Below, piece after piece: positions 1 to 8,143 of a stretch of DNA of 64,000 bases. Position numbers and translations under genes: made by a program. Source of the stretch: JAVBNF01 sp031551725 (lineage in GTDB: Bacteria > Bacteroidota > Bacteroidia > Bacteroidales > P3); NCBI GenBank assembly GCA_031551725.1, contig JAVBNF010000033.1:14105-78104 (forward strand). The letters run 5' to 3'. Positions within the stretch are counted from its first letter, which is position 1. Every line of letters begins with the position of its first letter. Under the pieces are notes generated by a model. It searched no databases. It was not told where the DNA came from and saw nothing but the letters and a program-made list of their open reading frames with translations.

Positions 1-210
1 AAAAGCAGCAAGAGCATTATTCCGCAACAGCTCACACATAATGTTTCCATTGCATACAGTTTACAAGATGAACGTTACAATATTGCTTTCGAATGTGTGA
101 ATTTGACCAACGAAAAAGTATACGACAGCTATATGCTGCAAAAACCCGGACGTGCGTTTTACCTTACATTACGCTATGCATTTAAATATCAATCCAAGAA
201 AAATAATTAA
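1..210 (+). CDS. TonB-dependent receptor, C-terminal end (partial)
   Basis: The frame is open from the left edge to the TAA at 208-210 and encodes 69 residues. The tail resembles the last strands of a TonB-dependent receptor: an alternating stretch ending NLTNEKVYDSYMLQ, then PGRAFYLTLRYAF, where NLTN...PGR..Y..LRY is the typical receptor C-terminus. Such receptors import iron complexes, vitamins or glycans across the outer membrane using TonB energy. The next gene starts 11 bases later on the same strand, so the two are probably cotranscribed. That neighbour is a DUF4374 lipoprotein, which points to siderophore or iron-complex uptake. A short basic tail (KYQSKKNN) follows the last aromatic strand. 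The plug domain and substrate-specific part lie outside the window. Confidence 0.85.
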   Translation, partial: KSSKSIIPQQLTHNVSIAYSLQDERYNIAFECVNLTNEKVYDSYMLQKPGRAFYLTLRYAFKYQSKKNN

Positions 211-221
211 TAATTTCAAAT

Positions 222-1439
222 ATGAAAACAAATTTCAAAACACTTTTATGTAGCGCTCTCATTGGAAGTATCGGTTTTACTTCGTGCAGCAAAGACAATT
301 CAAACGGAAACGACACCGCAGAACCCTATGTTCTCTGCCTTGCGGTTGCAGGATCGGGCTATGACCACACCTACTATGCTGTAACCACCGCCGATTTGAT
401 GTCAGGCGAAATTTCGCCGAGAAACAATGGAATTGAACAAACGGGATACCGCGATTTCGAGCAAGGAAATCAAACACTCTTCAGCATCGGCGGATTGGGC
501 GTTGCCAATGTTAACCTTATCACACGCGGTTCTGACGGGAATTTGCAAACTTCCGGAAACTTTGTGTTCGACAAAAACTTAAGTTTATTCGAACAAGCGG
601 ATGCCAATACCATGCTTGGAATGGCGCTTCCACTGACTCCTGCAGACGGCGACACATTTCTATTTTACAAAGTCGATATCACAACCGGCGCTATTCTTTC
701 TTCTGTAAAACGCAGCATGGATCCGATCAAAGTTCCCGAATGGCCAACCATGAGCGGCATGAGCATTTCCAACGGAAAAGTATACATGACCTACGTCCCG
801 ATGAATCCGACAACTTATGCAACTCCTTATACAGACACTACTTATGTGGCCGTTTATTCTTATCCTGAATTGGAATTTATCACCGTGATGAAAGACACGC
901 GTACAGGTCCTGCCGGCTCGTTTAACGCTTTCAACGGTATTTTGAAAGTTGAGAATGGCGATATGTATGTGATGTCGAATTCTTCGCTTGCCAATGGCTT
1001 TTCTCAAAGCACTAAAAATGCGGCATTCTTGCGTATTCCAAATGAAAATACAAGTTTCGACAACTATTATTTCGATTTCGAAACAAAATCAGGTGGACTT
1101 AAACCTGCACATTTCAAATACATCGGCAATAACTTAGTGCTTGTAGAAGTGAGTACTATAAATCCGCAAACGTTGGATAATCAATGGTCGGATGCAAAAC
1201 TCAAAACGTGTATTGTCGATTTGAATGCACAAACCATTACAGATGTTACCGGAATTCCGGTTCATGATGGCAATGGCGCCCGTCGTTTTGCAGCGTTTGT
1301 TGAAAATGGATTGGTGTATGTCCCTATTACAACTTCTACCGGCATATTCATTTATCAAGTAAATCCTACAACGGCTCAAGCCGTAAAAGGTGCTGAAATC
1401 AGTGCAAGTTTTGCTGCCGGAGTGTTTAAAATTAACTAA
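222..1439 (+). CDS. DUF4374 family lipoprotein (XusB-like siderophore-binding candidate)
   Basis: A 405-residue lipoprotein. The signal peptide ends in a lipobox (GFTSC, Cys22), so it should be lipidated and, from its receptor partner, displayed at the outer membrane. The rest has the look of DUF4374: repeated blade-like segments such as YAVTTADLMSGEI, FSIGGLGVANVNL and KVYMTYVPM suggest a beta-propeller. To my knowledge the Bacteroides thetaiotaomicron protein XusB, which binds enterobactin beside its receptor XusA, belongs to this type. Here the gene follows a TonB receptor by 11 bases, matching the XusA-XusB order. A strong terminator directly follows, so no XusC-like PepSY membrane protein is in this operon. 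Family assignment is fairly secure; the ligand is inferred. Confidence 0.75.
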   Translation: MKTNFKTLLCSALIGSIGFTSCSKDNSNGNDTAEPYVLCLAVAGSGYDHTYYAVTTADLMSGEISPRNNGIEQTGYRDFEQGNQTLFSIGGLGVANVNLITRGSDGNLQTSGNFVFDKNLSLFEQADANTMLGMALPLTPADGDTFLFYKVDITTGAILSSVKRSMDPIKVPEWPTMSGMSISNGKVYMTYVPMNPTTYATPYTDTTYVAVYSYPELEFITVMKDTRTGPAGSFNAFNGILKVENGDMYVMSNSSLANGFSQSTKNAAFLRIPNENTSFDNYYFDFETKSGGLKPAHFKYIGNNLVLVEVSTINPQTLDNQWSDAKLKTCIVDLNAQTITDVTGIPVHDGNGARRFAAFVENGLVYVPITTSTGIFIYQVNPTTAQAVKGAEISASFAAGVFKIN

Positions 1440-1457
1440 AATATTTTCATTGTAATG

Positions 1458-1493
1458 AAAAGGCCGTAGGATTTTCTTCTACGGCCTTTTTAT
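1458..1493 (+). terminator. Rho-independent terminator after the receptor/DUF4374 operon
   Basis: A 12-bp perfect stem (AAAAGGCCGTAG at 1458-1469, CTACGGCCTTTT at 1479-1490) with a 9-base loop, ending in a T-rich run, 18 bases after the stop codon. Confidence 0.9.
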
Positions 1494-1501
1494 TGGGTGG
1501 G

Positions 1502-1740
1502 ATTGCGCGGTGACGCTGCGCGTATTGTCAGCTTCGCTGACGGTTCTTCGCGGATTTGCGCGGATGACGCTGATTTTCGCAGATTTTTATTTCTCTGTGT
1601 CCTTTGTGTGCTCTGTGGTTTATCTTTTCATTGCGCGGTAACGCTACGCGTATTGTCAGCTTCGCAGACGGGGGCATCGCAGATTTGCACGGATAATTCG
1701 GATTTTTAGCCTCAAAACAGTTAAAAGAAAAAAACGGAGT
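1502..1740. repeat. Gene-free spacer built from dispersed repeats
   Basis: This stretch between two convergent terminators has no credible gene. It holds a direct repeat of about 42 bp (1502-1543 and 1630-1671, both with TATTGTCAGCTTCGC). Between the copies lies a degenerate unit of the CGCGGATTTGCGCGGATGAC family (1548-1590), which recurs at 51367, 51464 and 51761. A stretch rich in CTCTGTG/CTTTGTG words (1591-1624) follows. Open frames across it have repeat-derived composition and are rejected as genes. Confidence 0.75.
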
Positions 1741-1745
1741 AAACA

Positions 1746-1780
1746 AAAAACGCCCCCCGAAATTCCGAGAGGCGTTTTTC
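1746..1780 (-). terminator. Terminator of the OmpA/TPR lipoprotein gene
   Basis: Read on the minus strand, AAAAACGCC pairs with GGCGTTTTT around a loop containing a second small stem (CTCGGAATTTCGGGG), followed by a T run. It lies about 26 bases after the minus-strand stop codon. Confidence 0.8.
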
Positions 1781-1805
1781 ACTATGAAATAACTATCAAA
1801 ATCAA

Positions 1806-3629
1806 TTATTTAATTGCATTCAAAAATTCAGCCGTATTATTGAATTTAATGAATTCAACATCGTTCTTTGCTTTTTGTTTGTAAGAAGCATCGGCAGCGC
1901 AGGCTTTTTGCAAATTAGTATTCACATCGGCAGCATTGTTTTCGCGTGCAGCGCAGATAGCGAGCAAATAGAACGTAACTGCATCTTGCGGAGCACAAGC
2001 CAAGGTTGTTTTTGCAGAAGCAATATCTTTATTCATTATTTGAGCCAACGCCAAGTTGTGTGTACAAGTTTCGTTGCTCATTGCAGAAGCGGCACCGGCA
2101 TAATCGCCATCTTTAATTGCTAAAATTCCAAGATTGGATTTTGCTTCAGCATTACCTGCTTTTTGAGCACTTTCGAAATACGCTTTTGCATTTTTAAAAT
2201 CGCCTTTTGCCAAAGTAACAACACCTAAATTATTCAAAATAGCACCGTTATTTGGTTGAATACCATTTCCTTTTTCAAGCATTTGCGAAGCATTATCATA
2301 ATCTTTCATATTGATTGCAACAAAAGCAGCATTATTATAACCTCTCCAATCATCAGCATACACGTTGGAGGCAGAAGTATAAATTTGCAATTTAGTTGCA
2401 TTATCTTCTGTCAAGGTAGCAGAGTAAAGCAATTCTTCCACATCCAAAGAATCCGGATGCGAAGTAGAGAGAGCGGCAATTTGCTCGTCGGTTTTCTTTG
2501 CATCTTTGTAAGTAGCTGTAATTTCAGAGCGGCGGAGCGGAGGCAAGATGCTGTCTTCAATTTGTTTGTAAATAACCGTCATATTGCGGATTTCTTGTTG
2601 ACGCGCCTCATGATCGGTATGCGAAGAAATCACATTGATAATGGTATTTTTCTCAGGAATATTCGATGCTTTCAAAGCGGTAAGGAAACCATCCCAGTCT
2701 TCACCCTTAGCTTCAGTGGAAATATTCAAATCTTTACGAATGTCTTTTTCTTTTTTCTTTTCAGCTTTAGCGCGTGCTTTGATTGCTTTGTTATATTGAT
2801 CATTCAAATATTTGTCGGCTGTTTTAGCACGGTCGGTCGACAAGTTTTGGTTACGCGATTCTTCACCTTCGGGAGAAGCCCAAGCAGAAATTTTGATCGA
2901 TTGCAATTCCATATTGGAAGCTAACAAAGTATCCATTTTGCGTAAAGCGGCTTTGTTTTCTTCAATTTTATTAGGTTTCCAATTCCAATCAAGTTTGGAT
3001 TGGTCAACAACGAAGAAAATCGTAGCTTTATAATCGCTAAATGTTTCTTTTTGATATTTATCTTTTTCGAAACTTGGTTTAGCTTCGTTTTGAACCATGT
3101 TTGAAGTGGTGTTGATGCCGTCAGCCAATGGTTTTTCGCCTAATTTAGCCGATTTTCCAATGCTGTCAACAGCCGTCAGAATAGATTGAATATCTTTATC
3201 TTTTGCTTTTTTCGCAGGGAAAACGGTCGGATTAACTACCAATTTAGATTGTTCCATTTCAGGTTTGTAATCGAACGTATCTTCATACTTGAAAGTACCA
3301 CCTTTTTCTTTATTGATTGTAGAAGCAGCACCATTCAATTGAGCGCTTTCACCTTGAATCAAAATCGGTTTTAACTTTGTACTTCCGCCTTCATAGCGCA
3401 ACTCAGGTTGAAAAACCACACCGGCTTTTTTGCTGAAATACTTCGGATTATAAGTGCCTTCGATACTTACTTTCACCTTGTCGCCGTGCATTTCCAACGG
3501 ATTAGGAGTTGCAACATACTTTGCATCCGTAGGATGTTTTTTTACCATGTTCTTTAAATCATTACATCCGCTGAAAAGCGTTCCAACAAAAAGCAGCAGG
3601 ATCAATGATTTGATTGTTCTAAGTTTCAT
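1806..3629 (-). CDS. Lipoprotein with OmpA-like and TPR regions
   Basis: A 607-residue lipoprotein: the signal peptide ends LFSGC (Cys22). Residues about 30-200 form a beta-rich region I do not recognise. Residues about 205-370 resemble an OmpA-like peptidoglycan-associated domain (SIKISAWASPEGEESRNQNL followed by STDRAKTADKYL, similar to the G.TD..G....N..LS..RA family signature), interrupted by a lysine-rich helical insert. Residues about 395-600 contain TPR-like helical repeats (AKGDFKNAKAYFESAQKAGN, NAEAKSNLGILAIKDGDYAG). The likely role is an envelope scaffold linking outer membrane and peptidoglycan. The gene is single, with its own terminator, and is divergent from the outer-membrane barrel gene at 3818. 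Confidence 0.75.
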   Translation of the reverse strand: MKLRTIKSLILLLFVGTLFSGCNDLKNMVKKHPTDAKYVATPNPLEMHGDKVKVSIEGTYNPKYFSKKAGVVFQPELRYEGGSTKLKPILIQGESAQLNGAASTINKEKGGTFKYEDTFDYKPEMEQSKLVVNPTVFPAKKAKDKDIQSILTAVDSIGKSAKLGEKPLADGINTTSNMVQNEAKPSFEKDKYQKETFSDYKATIFFVVDQSKLDWNWKPNKIEENKAALRKMDTLLASNMELQSIKISAWASPEGEESRNQNLSTDRAKTADKYLNDQYNKAIKARAKAEKKKEKDIRKDLNISTEAKGEDWDGFLTALKASNIPEKNTIINVISSHTDHEARQQEIRNMTVIYKQIEDSILPPLRRSEITATYKDAKKTDEQIAALSTSHPDSLDVEELLYSATLTEDNATKLQIYTSASNVYADDWRGYNNAAFVAINMKDYDNASQMLEKGNGIQPNNGAILNNLGVVTLAKGDFKNAKAYFESAQKAGNAEAKSNLGILAIKDGDYAGAASAMSNETCTHNLALAQIMNKDIASAKTTLACAPQDAVTFYLLAICAARENNAADVNTNLQKACAADASYKQKAKNDVEFIKFNNTAEFLNAIK

Positions 3630-3785
3630 CTGAATTGAATATTTATGGTTCTTATTTTATACAAATTGCTTTACAAAGTTAATAAATTATCGTTAATAAA
3701 CTTAATTTTTTTTATATTTTTTTACAAACAACAGAATGTTAATGAATAAAACGGTTATAAAATAGGCTTTTTAGAGTTTTTTTCG

Positions 3786-3793
3786 TATTTTTG
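3786..3793 (+). promoter_or_regulatory. Putative -7 element (TATTTTTG)
   Basis: Matches the Bacteroidota TAnnTTTG element, 24 bases before the ATG at 3818. A TTG codon in frame at 3791 overlaps this element, which argues for the later start. No clear -33 TTTG was found. Confidence 0.5.
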
Positions 3794-3817
3794 CAAGGAT
3801 TTTCAATAAAATTTCAA

Positions 3818-4381
3818 ATGAAAAAACTTTTTTTTGCTCTTTGTTTGTCTTTTTTTCTGCAAACAATACATGCACAGGCTTTTCAAAAAGATTCAAAAAT
3901 GATTAATGCCGGATTGGGATTCGGATGGTCTTATTATCATGGAAGTTACGATAATGTCAGTTCTTTTCCGAATATTGAAGTTTCGTATGAGCAAGGCATT
4001 TACGAACTTGAAGATGTGGGCCCTATCTCTGTTGGAGGGATTTTAGGCTTTTCGCATTCGCAAAGAGATTTTAATTCCGGAGCGATTTCTATTAATCAGA
4101 AGTGGAACGACATATATGCTGCGGCACGTGGAAAATTATATTTGAACGAAATTTTAGACAATCCTAAATTTGACTTATATGCCGGTCTTTCTTTAGGCTT
4201 GAGATACATAAACTACAAAGTAAGCGACAATTACAACGACCCGGATCGTCCGAACGATTTAAATTTAATGCTGAACGTTTTCGGCGGCGTACGTTATTTC
4301 ATCACCGACCAAGTTGCTATTTACGGCGAAGTGGGTTATGGAATTGCGTATTTAACCATTGGAGCAACTTTTAAACTTTAA
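3818..4381 (+). CDS. Small outer-membrane beta-barrel protein
   Basis: A protein of 187 residues from the ATG at 3818, chosen because the MKKLFFALCLSFFLQTIHAQ signal peptide starts there and the upstream in-frame TTG lies in the promoter. The mature part has alternating aromatic/hydrophobic strands (MINAGLGFGWSYY, YAGLSLGLRYINYKV, VAIYGEVGYGIAYLTIGATF) ending in a typical barrel C-terminus (TFKL), resembling the OmpX/outer-membrane beta-barrel 2 group of about 8 strands. It should sit in the outer membrane; no specific function can be read. The stop codon is 2 bases before thiL, so the two are very likely cotranscribed, though no functional link is evident. Confidence 0.7.
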   Translation: MKKLFFALCLSFFLQTIHAQAFQKDSKMINAGLGFGWSYYHGSYDNVSSFPNIEVSYEQGIYELEDVGPISVGGILGFSHSQRDFNSGAISINQKWNDIYAAARGKLYLNEILDNPKFDLYAGLSLGLRYINYKVSDNYNDPDRPNDLNLMLNVFGGVRYFITDQVAIYGEVGYGIAYLTIGATFKL

Positions 4382-4383
4382 TT

Positions 4384-5430
4384 ATGCCAAATACAGGAAA
4401 TAAACGTACTGAAATCAGCTCACTCGGCGAATTCGGTTTGATCGACGATTTGATGTCGACTTTTACAAACCGTCAACCCACCACACTTAAAGGCGTTGGC
4501 GACGATGCGGCCGTAATTAAAAACGATAAAGAAACCACCGTCGTTTCCACAGATTTGTTGATTGAAGGTGTGCATTTCGATTTAACATATGCACCTTTGA
4601 AGCATTTGGGCTATAAAGCGGCTGCCGTGAATTTTTCGGATATGGCGGCCATGAACGTAAAGCCTCAACAGATTGTGATTGGTATCGCTTTGTCGAACCG
4701 CTTTTCGTTGGAGGCTATTGAAGAGTTTTATGCCGGTTTGCGTTTTGCATGTGAAGAATTTGAAGTGGATTTGATCGGCGGCGATACGACTTCAAGTCAA
4801 TCCGGTTTGATGATTTCCATTACGGTGATGGGACAAGCCGATAAAGATGAGATTGTTTACCGCAGCGGTGCACAAGAAAACGATTTGGTTTGTGTAACCG
4901 GCGACCTCGGAGCAGCATACACCGGCTTGCTTTTGCTCGAACGTGAAAAACAAGAATTCTTGGCCAATCCAAATATGCAACCCGATTTACAAGGTTTTGA
5001 TTATGTATTACAACGCCAGCTAAAACCAACGCCGCGCGTGGATATGGTGGATATTTTCGCACAATTAAAAATCAAACCTACGTCGATGATTGATATTTCG
5101 GACGGTTTAGCTTCCGAAATTCTGCATATTTGCAAAGAATCAAAAAAAGGCTGTCACCTTTACGATAATAAAATTCCGATTGATCCGACCACTTGTACGG
5201 CAGCGGATCTATTCAAGATTAATCCACTTGTTGCGGCACTCAATGGCGGCGAAGATTACGAATTGTTGTTTACCGTTAAACAAGAAGATTTCGATAAAAT
5301 CAATGGCATTGCAGGCATTTCTATTATCGGCCACATTACTGAAGAAAACGCAGGCTGTATGTTGGTTCCAACCAATGGACCGATGGTGCCGATTACGGCG
5401 CAAGGCTGGGACAGTTTCCGAGAAAATTAA
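4384..5430 (+). CDS. thiL: Thiamine-monophosphate kinase
   Basis: ThiL phosphorylates thiamine monophosphate to thiamine diphosphate with ATP, the last step of TPP synthesis in the cytoplasm. The 348 residues match the family length. Visible motifs: the N-terminal SSLGEFGLID, the metal/nucleotide motif GVGDDAAVI (residues about 38-46), STDLLIEGVHFDL, the LIGGDTTSS loop, SMIDISDGLASEILHI and the GEDYELLFTV motif near the C-terminus. These are the conserved elements of the PurM/ThiL superfamily. The ATG lies 2 bases after the stop of the preceding barrel gene. A terminator follows. No TPP riboswitch is seen upstream, and no other thiamine gene is in the window. Confidence 0.95.
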   Translation: MPNTGNKRTEISSLGEFGLIDDLMSTFTNRQPTTLKGVGDDAAVIKNDKETTVVSTDLLIEGVHFDLTYAPLKHLGYKAAAVNFSDMAAMNVKPQQIVIGIALSNRFSLEAIEEFYAGLRFACEEFEVDLIGGDTTSSQSGLMISITVMGQADKDEIVYRSGAQENDLVCVTGDLGAAYTGLLLLEREKQEFLANPNMQPDLQGFDYVLQRQLKPTPRVDMVDIFAQLKIKPTSMIDISDGLASEILHICKESKKGCHLYDNKIPIDPTTCTAADLFKINPLVAALNGGEDYELLFTVKQEDFDKINGIAGISIIGHITEENAGCMLVPTNGPMVPITAQGWDSFREN

Positions 5431-5460
5431 GAATTAAAAATTAGGAATTAAGAATTGTAG

Positions 5461-5486
5461 AGGCAGACCTTTGTGTCTGCCTTTAT
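5461..5486 (+). terminator. Terminator after thiL
   Basis: AGGCAGAC at 5461-5468 pairs with GTCTGCCT at 5474-5481 around a short loop, followed by TTATTATT. It lies about 30 bases after the thiL stop, preceded by an AATTAAGAATTAAAAATTAG-type AT-rich spacer. Confidence 0.75.
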
Positions 5487-5514
5487 TATTCCATGCGTTC
5501 TGCCGATTTTGTTC

Positions 5515-6288
5515 TTACAGAAACAACACGCGGACGCTGGTGCGGTCGATGTTTTTCGGTAGTTCTTCAAACAAAATTTCTTCGCCGATGGAGCAAACGG
5601 TATTAAAAATCATATTGTTTGCAATGACCTGAACATCGTAAAAACCTTCTTCGGGAATGAGTTTATCGATATCAAACACTTTAAAAGCGCCCCTCGTTAA
5701 TTTTCCGGTCAAACTATATGGATATCCGAGCATCGCGTTGGCGGTTTGCACGTCGCCACGGAGCAAGGCTTTACGGATGTTAGAGGAGCTGATGCTTTCG
5801 TCTTCTGTAAGAGTTTGCTTTTCCAATTGTTCGACCGTAAAATGTAGGCGCGTACTTAATCTTTGTAAAAGCGTGTAATTTCCGGCTTTTCCACGACCGA
5901 AATTATGGTTGTAGCCAATAAAAATGTGTTTCATTTTTAGCTTCTCGCAAAGAACCGAAATCACAAAATCTTCGGCTTCCATCTGGATTAGTTCGGCATT
6001 AAAGGGCAAAATTACCAAATGGTCCAAACCTGCAGCGGTGAGCAAATCGTACTTTTCGGACTTGGTATTCAGCATAAAAAAATCGGCCAAATAATGTTCC
6101 GGGTCGAGAATTTTTGCAGGATGCGGATCAAACGTCACCAACAAGGTTTCGGCACCGATTTTAGCAGCTTTATCGCGCATTTTTTGCAATAAACATTTGT
6201 GCGCCATGTGTACGCCATCGAAAGCGCCGATCGTGATAACGGTATTTGTTAGTGTTGGCAGCTGATTGAGATTCGTGTGTATTTTCAT
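5515..6288 (-). CDS. ribF: RibF-type FAD synthetase with a degenerate riboflavin kinase domain
   Basis: Residues 1-185 form the nucleotidyltransferase domain of RibF, which adenylates FMN to FAD: TIGAFDGVHMAH (residues about 19-30, the HxGH-type site with Met for Gly), VTFDPHP, FIGYNHNFGRGKAGN and SSSNIRKAL. Normal RibF is about 310 residues with a C-terminal riboflavin kinase domain of about 125. Here only about 70 residues follow residue 187, and the kinase motif GFPTAN is absent (GYPYSLTGKLTRG is followed by AFKVFDIDKLIPEEGFYD). The kinase half therefore looks shortened and inactive, so the protein may only make FAD from FMN, with riboflavin phosphorylated elsewhere. The stop is convergent with thiL. 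Confidence 0.85.
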   Translation of the reverse strand: MKIHTNLNQLPTLTNTVITIGAFDGVHMAHKCLLQKMRDKAAKIGAETLLVTFDPHPAKILDPEHYLADFFMLNTKSEKYDLLTAAGLDHLVILPFNAELIQMEAEDFVISVLCEKLKMKHIFIGYNHNFGRGKAGNYTLLQRLSTRLHFTVEQLEKQTLTEDESISSSNIRKALLRGDVQTANAMLGYPYSLTGKLTRGAFKVFDIDKLIPEEGFYDVQVIANNMIFNTVCSIGEEILFEELPKNIDRTSVRVLFL

Positions 6289-6298
6289 AACTGAATTA

Positions 6299-6378
6299 TG
6301 AATTGTTAATTATTAATTATTAATGAGTTTCGCCTCTAAGGGATTCATTAATAATTAGCAATTGATAATTAATAATTA
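6299..6378. repeat. AT-rich palindromic element, TTAATTATTAATGAG family
   Basis: A left arm of TTAATTATTAATTATTAATG and a right arm of CATTAATAATTA with further AATTAATAATTA, around a core TTTCGCCTCTAAGGG. Related elements occur at 18065-18149, 53298-53415, 55208-55242, 59329-59361 and 61122-61238, often with AATGAGCTTCGC at the junction. The right edge supplies the stop codon of the barrel gene at 6376. Confidence 0.75.
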
Positions 6379-8109
6379 GAAAGAATAGGTTGCTCCTACA
6401 ACAAAATTCATGCGATACGACGGATAATCGTACCATTGATAATAGCGCTGATTGAGCAAATTATTTAAATTCAAAAATGCCGACCAATGTTTGTTAAAAA
6501 TATATTCGCCACTCAAACTCCAGTCGAAAGCACCTTTTTCATAGGCTTTTTCCAACTCTCCCGGATTTGATTGTGATAATTGATAAGTGGAAAATAATTC
6601 GGAATATGCAAAGAATTCTGTTTTGATAATAATTTTATTCATCCAAGCATAACGTATTTGTAAATTCCCTTCAAAAGCCGGCTTGTAAGGCACATCTTCG
6701 GAATATTTGTTGTAACGCCCCATCAAAGTTGCCGAGAAATTATCATTAAAAATATAATTAATATCGGCTTGTAATTTAAAAAGATTGGTATTCATTGTAT
6801 ATGGAAGAAATTCCGTAGGCATCACGTTCAAAGGTATCGCCGGATCCGGCACATTGAGAACAAAAGCGGGAGAAGTTCCAAACACAAGCATATCTTCCCA
6901 TTTCTCAACAGAAGCCTGTAAATTCAAATTAATGCGTTTACTCAACGAAGTGTTGATTCCTCCGTAAAAGCTATACTTTTGCTTGCTAAATCCAAGATCA
7001 TTGATTGGAACCCAAACAGATAAAAACGGATTTTCTTTTGCAACTCTCGACATGGAATTTTTTTGCACATCGCCCGTTAACCCTAAATAAACATCAAACA
7101 CATTCGGAACGCCGTGCCATTTGATTTCCACAGCCGGATTCACAGTCATCGATGTCATCGTGTCGTTCATCACATTAAATTTCAAAGCTGCAAAAAATTC
7201 AAAATCACCCCAATTTACTTTTGCATACGGTTGAAGTTTAAACAACAAATCGCTGTATTTATCAGCATTTACAGGATCTGTGTTATAAAAATCCAAATCA
7301 AACAGCAAGCCGTATTTTTGTTCATCCAATTGTTCAAACCATTGATGATTTTTACCAAAATCAAGCGTCAAATGCGGATTGTGCTGCTTCATTTTCCAAT
7401 TGCTTTGCCAGTAGGAATAATCAAACATCAATTTATAAAACCATGCATCCGGTTCTGTATTATGGCTTGTTAGATCTGCTCGAAAACCGGCTGTCGTATA
7501 TGCTCTTTTCGAAGCATCGTTCCATGTTGTTTTATCATAATCCGCAGGCTTCAAAGAGTCGTTCAAACCATACATATGCACCATTTCGCGATCGAAATAC
7601 AACTCGCCTCCAAGTGTGAATTTATCATAAAACAAACGTCCGAAAGCATTCGCTTTGTCGGTCGAATTATTATGTTCTACCAACGTATAATCTTTCAACT
7701 TTTGTCCGGCCGATGAAAGATGCTTATATTCGATTCCGTATGCATGATTTCGATTGCGTCCGCTGTTGTAAAACGCATCCAAATAAGGTGTAAGATAATT
7801 ACCGATGCCGGCTTTGATATGACCGTTGTAGAGCTTATTTATTGGCTCGCCCGATACTTTCGCCGCTTTGATTTCTTCCACATCAAACGAAGTACCCACT
7901 CGTCGGCTCAAAATATCAACATCCGCCTTTTGCTTAACTACATTCGTATCAACCATCACTTGCGGATTCACGTTAATTTTATACGACTCAGGAACGCTCG
8001 GTTTATAAGGCGCCACCACCATCACTTGCTCATTGTATTTTTGCGCACTCATCCCACAAACGACCAACATCAAAGTCGCAAAACACATATTTCTTATTAG
8101 CAATTTCAT
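6376..8109 (-). CDS. Outer-membrane barrel protein, TonB-receptor-like without plug
   Basis: A 577-residue protein with a signal peptide (MKLLIRNMCFATLMLVVCGM, cleavage probably after MSAQ). Residues about 25-75 resemble the N-terminal region of plugless receptor-like proteins (VMVVAPYKPSVPESYKINVN). The rest is a series of amphipathic strands with Trp/Tyr girdles, and the C-terminal segment (NKHWSAFLNLNNLLNQRYYQ then YDYPSYRMNFVVGATYSF) is characteristic of TonB-dependent receptor barrels. A plug domain and a TonB box are not evident, so it may be a structural barrel or a channel for its neighbour. It starts 34 bases after the 1033-residue TPR gene stops, so the two form a likely operon and perhaps a complex at the outer membrane. 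Substrate unknown. Confidence 0.7.
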   Translation of the reverse strand: MKLLIRNMCFATLMLVVCGMSAQKYNEQVMVVAPYKPSVPESYKINVNPQVMVDTNVVKQKADVDILSRRVGTSFDVEEIKAAKVSGEPINKLYNGHIKAGIGNYLTPYLDAFYNSGRNRNHAYGIEYKHLSSAGQKLKDYTLVEHNNSTDKANAFGRLFYDKFTLGGELYFDREMVHMYGLNDSLKPADYDKTTWNDASKRAYTTAGFRADLTSHNTEPDAWFYKLMFDYSYWQSNWKMKQHNPHLTLDFGKNHQWFEQLDEQKYGLLFDLDFYNTDPVNADKYSDLLFKLQPYAKVNWGDFEFFAALKFNVMNDTMTSMTVNPAVEIKWHGVPNVFDVYLGLTGDVQKNSMSRVAKENPFLSVWVPINDLGFSKQKYSFYGGINTSLSKRINLNLQASVEKWEDMLVFGTSPAFVLNVPDPAIPLNVMPTEFLPYTMNTNLFKLQADINYIFNDNFSATLMGRYNKYSEDVPYKPAFEGNLQIRYAWMNKIIIKTEFFAYSELFSTYQLSQSNPGELEKAYEKGAFDWSLSGEYIFNKHWSAFLNLNNLLNQRYYQWYDYPSYRMNFVVGATYSF

Positions 8110-8143
8110 CTTAATTCCTAATTCTTAGTTTTTAATTCTTAAT

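Noticed and set aside
1497..1709. A 70-residue open frame between the two terminators
   Set aside because: It overlaps the dispersed repeats and has their composition; there is no family resemblance and it lies between convergent terminators.
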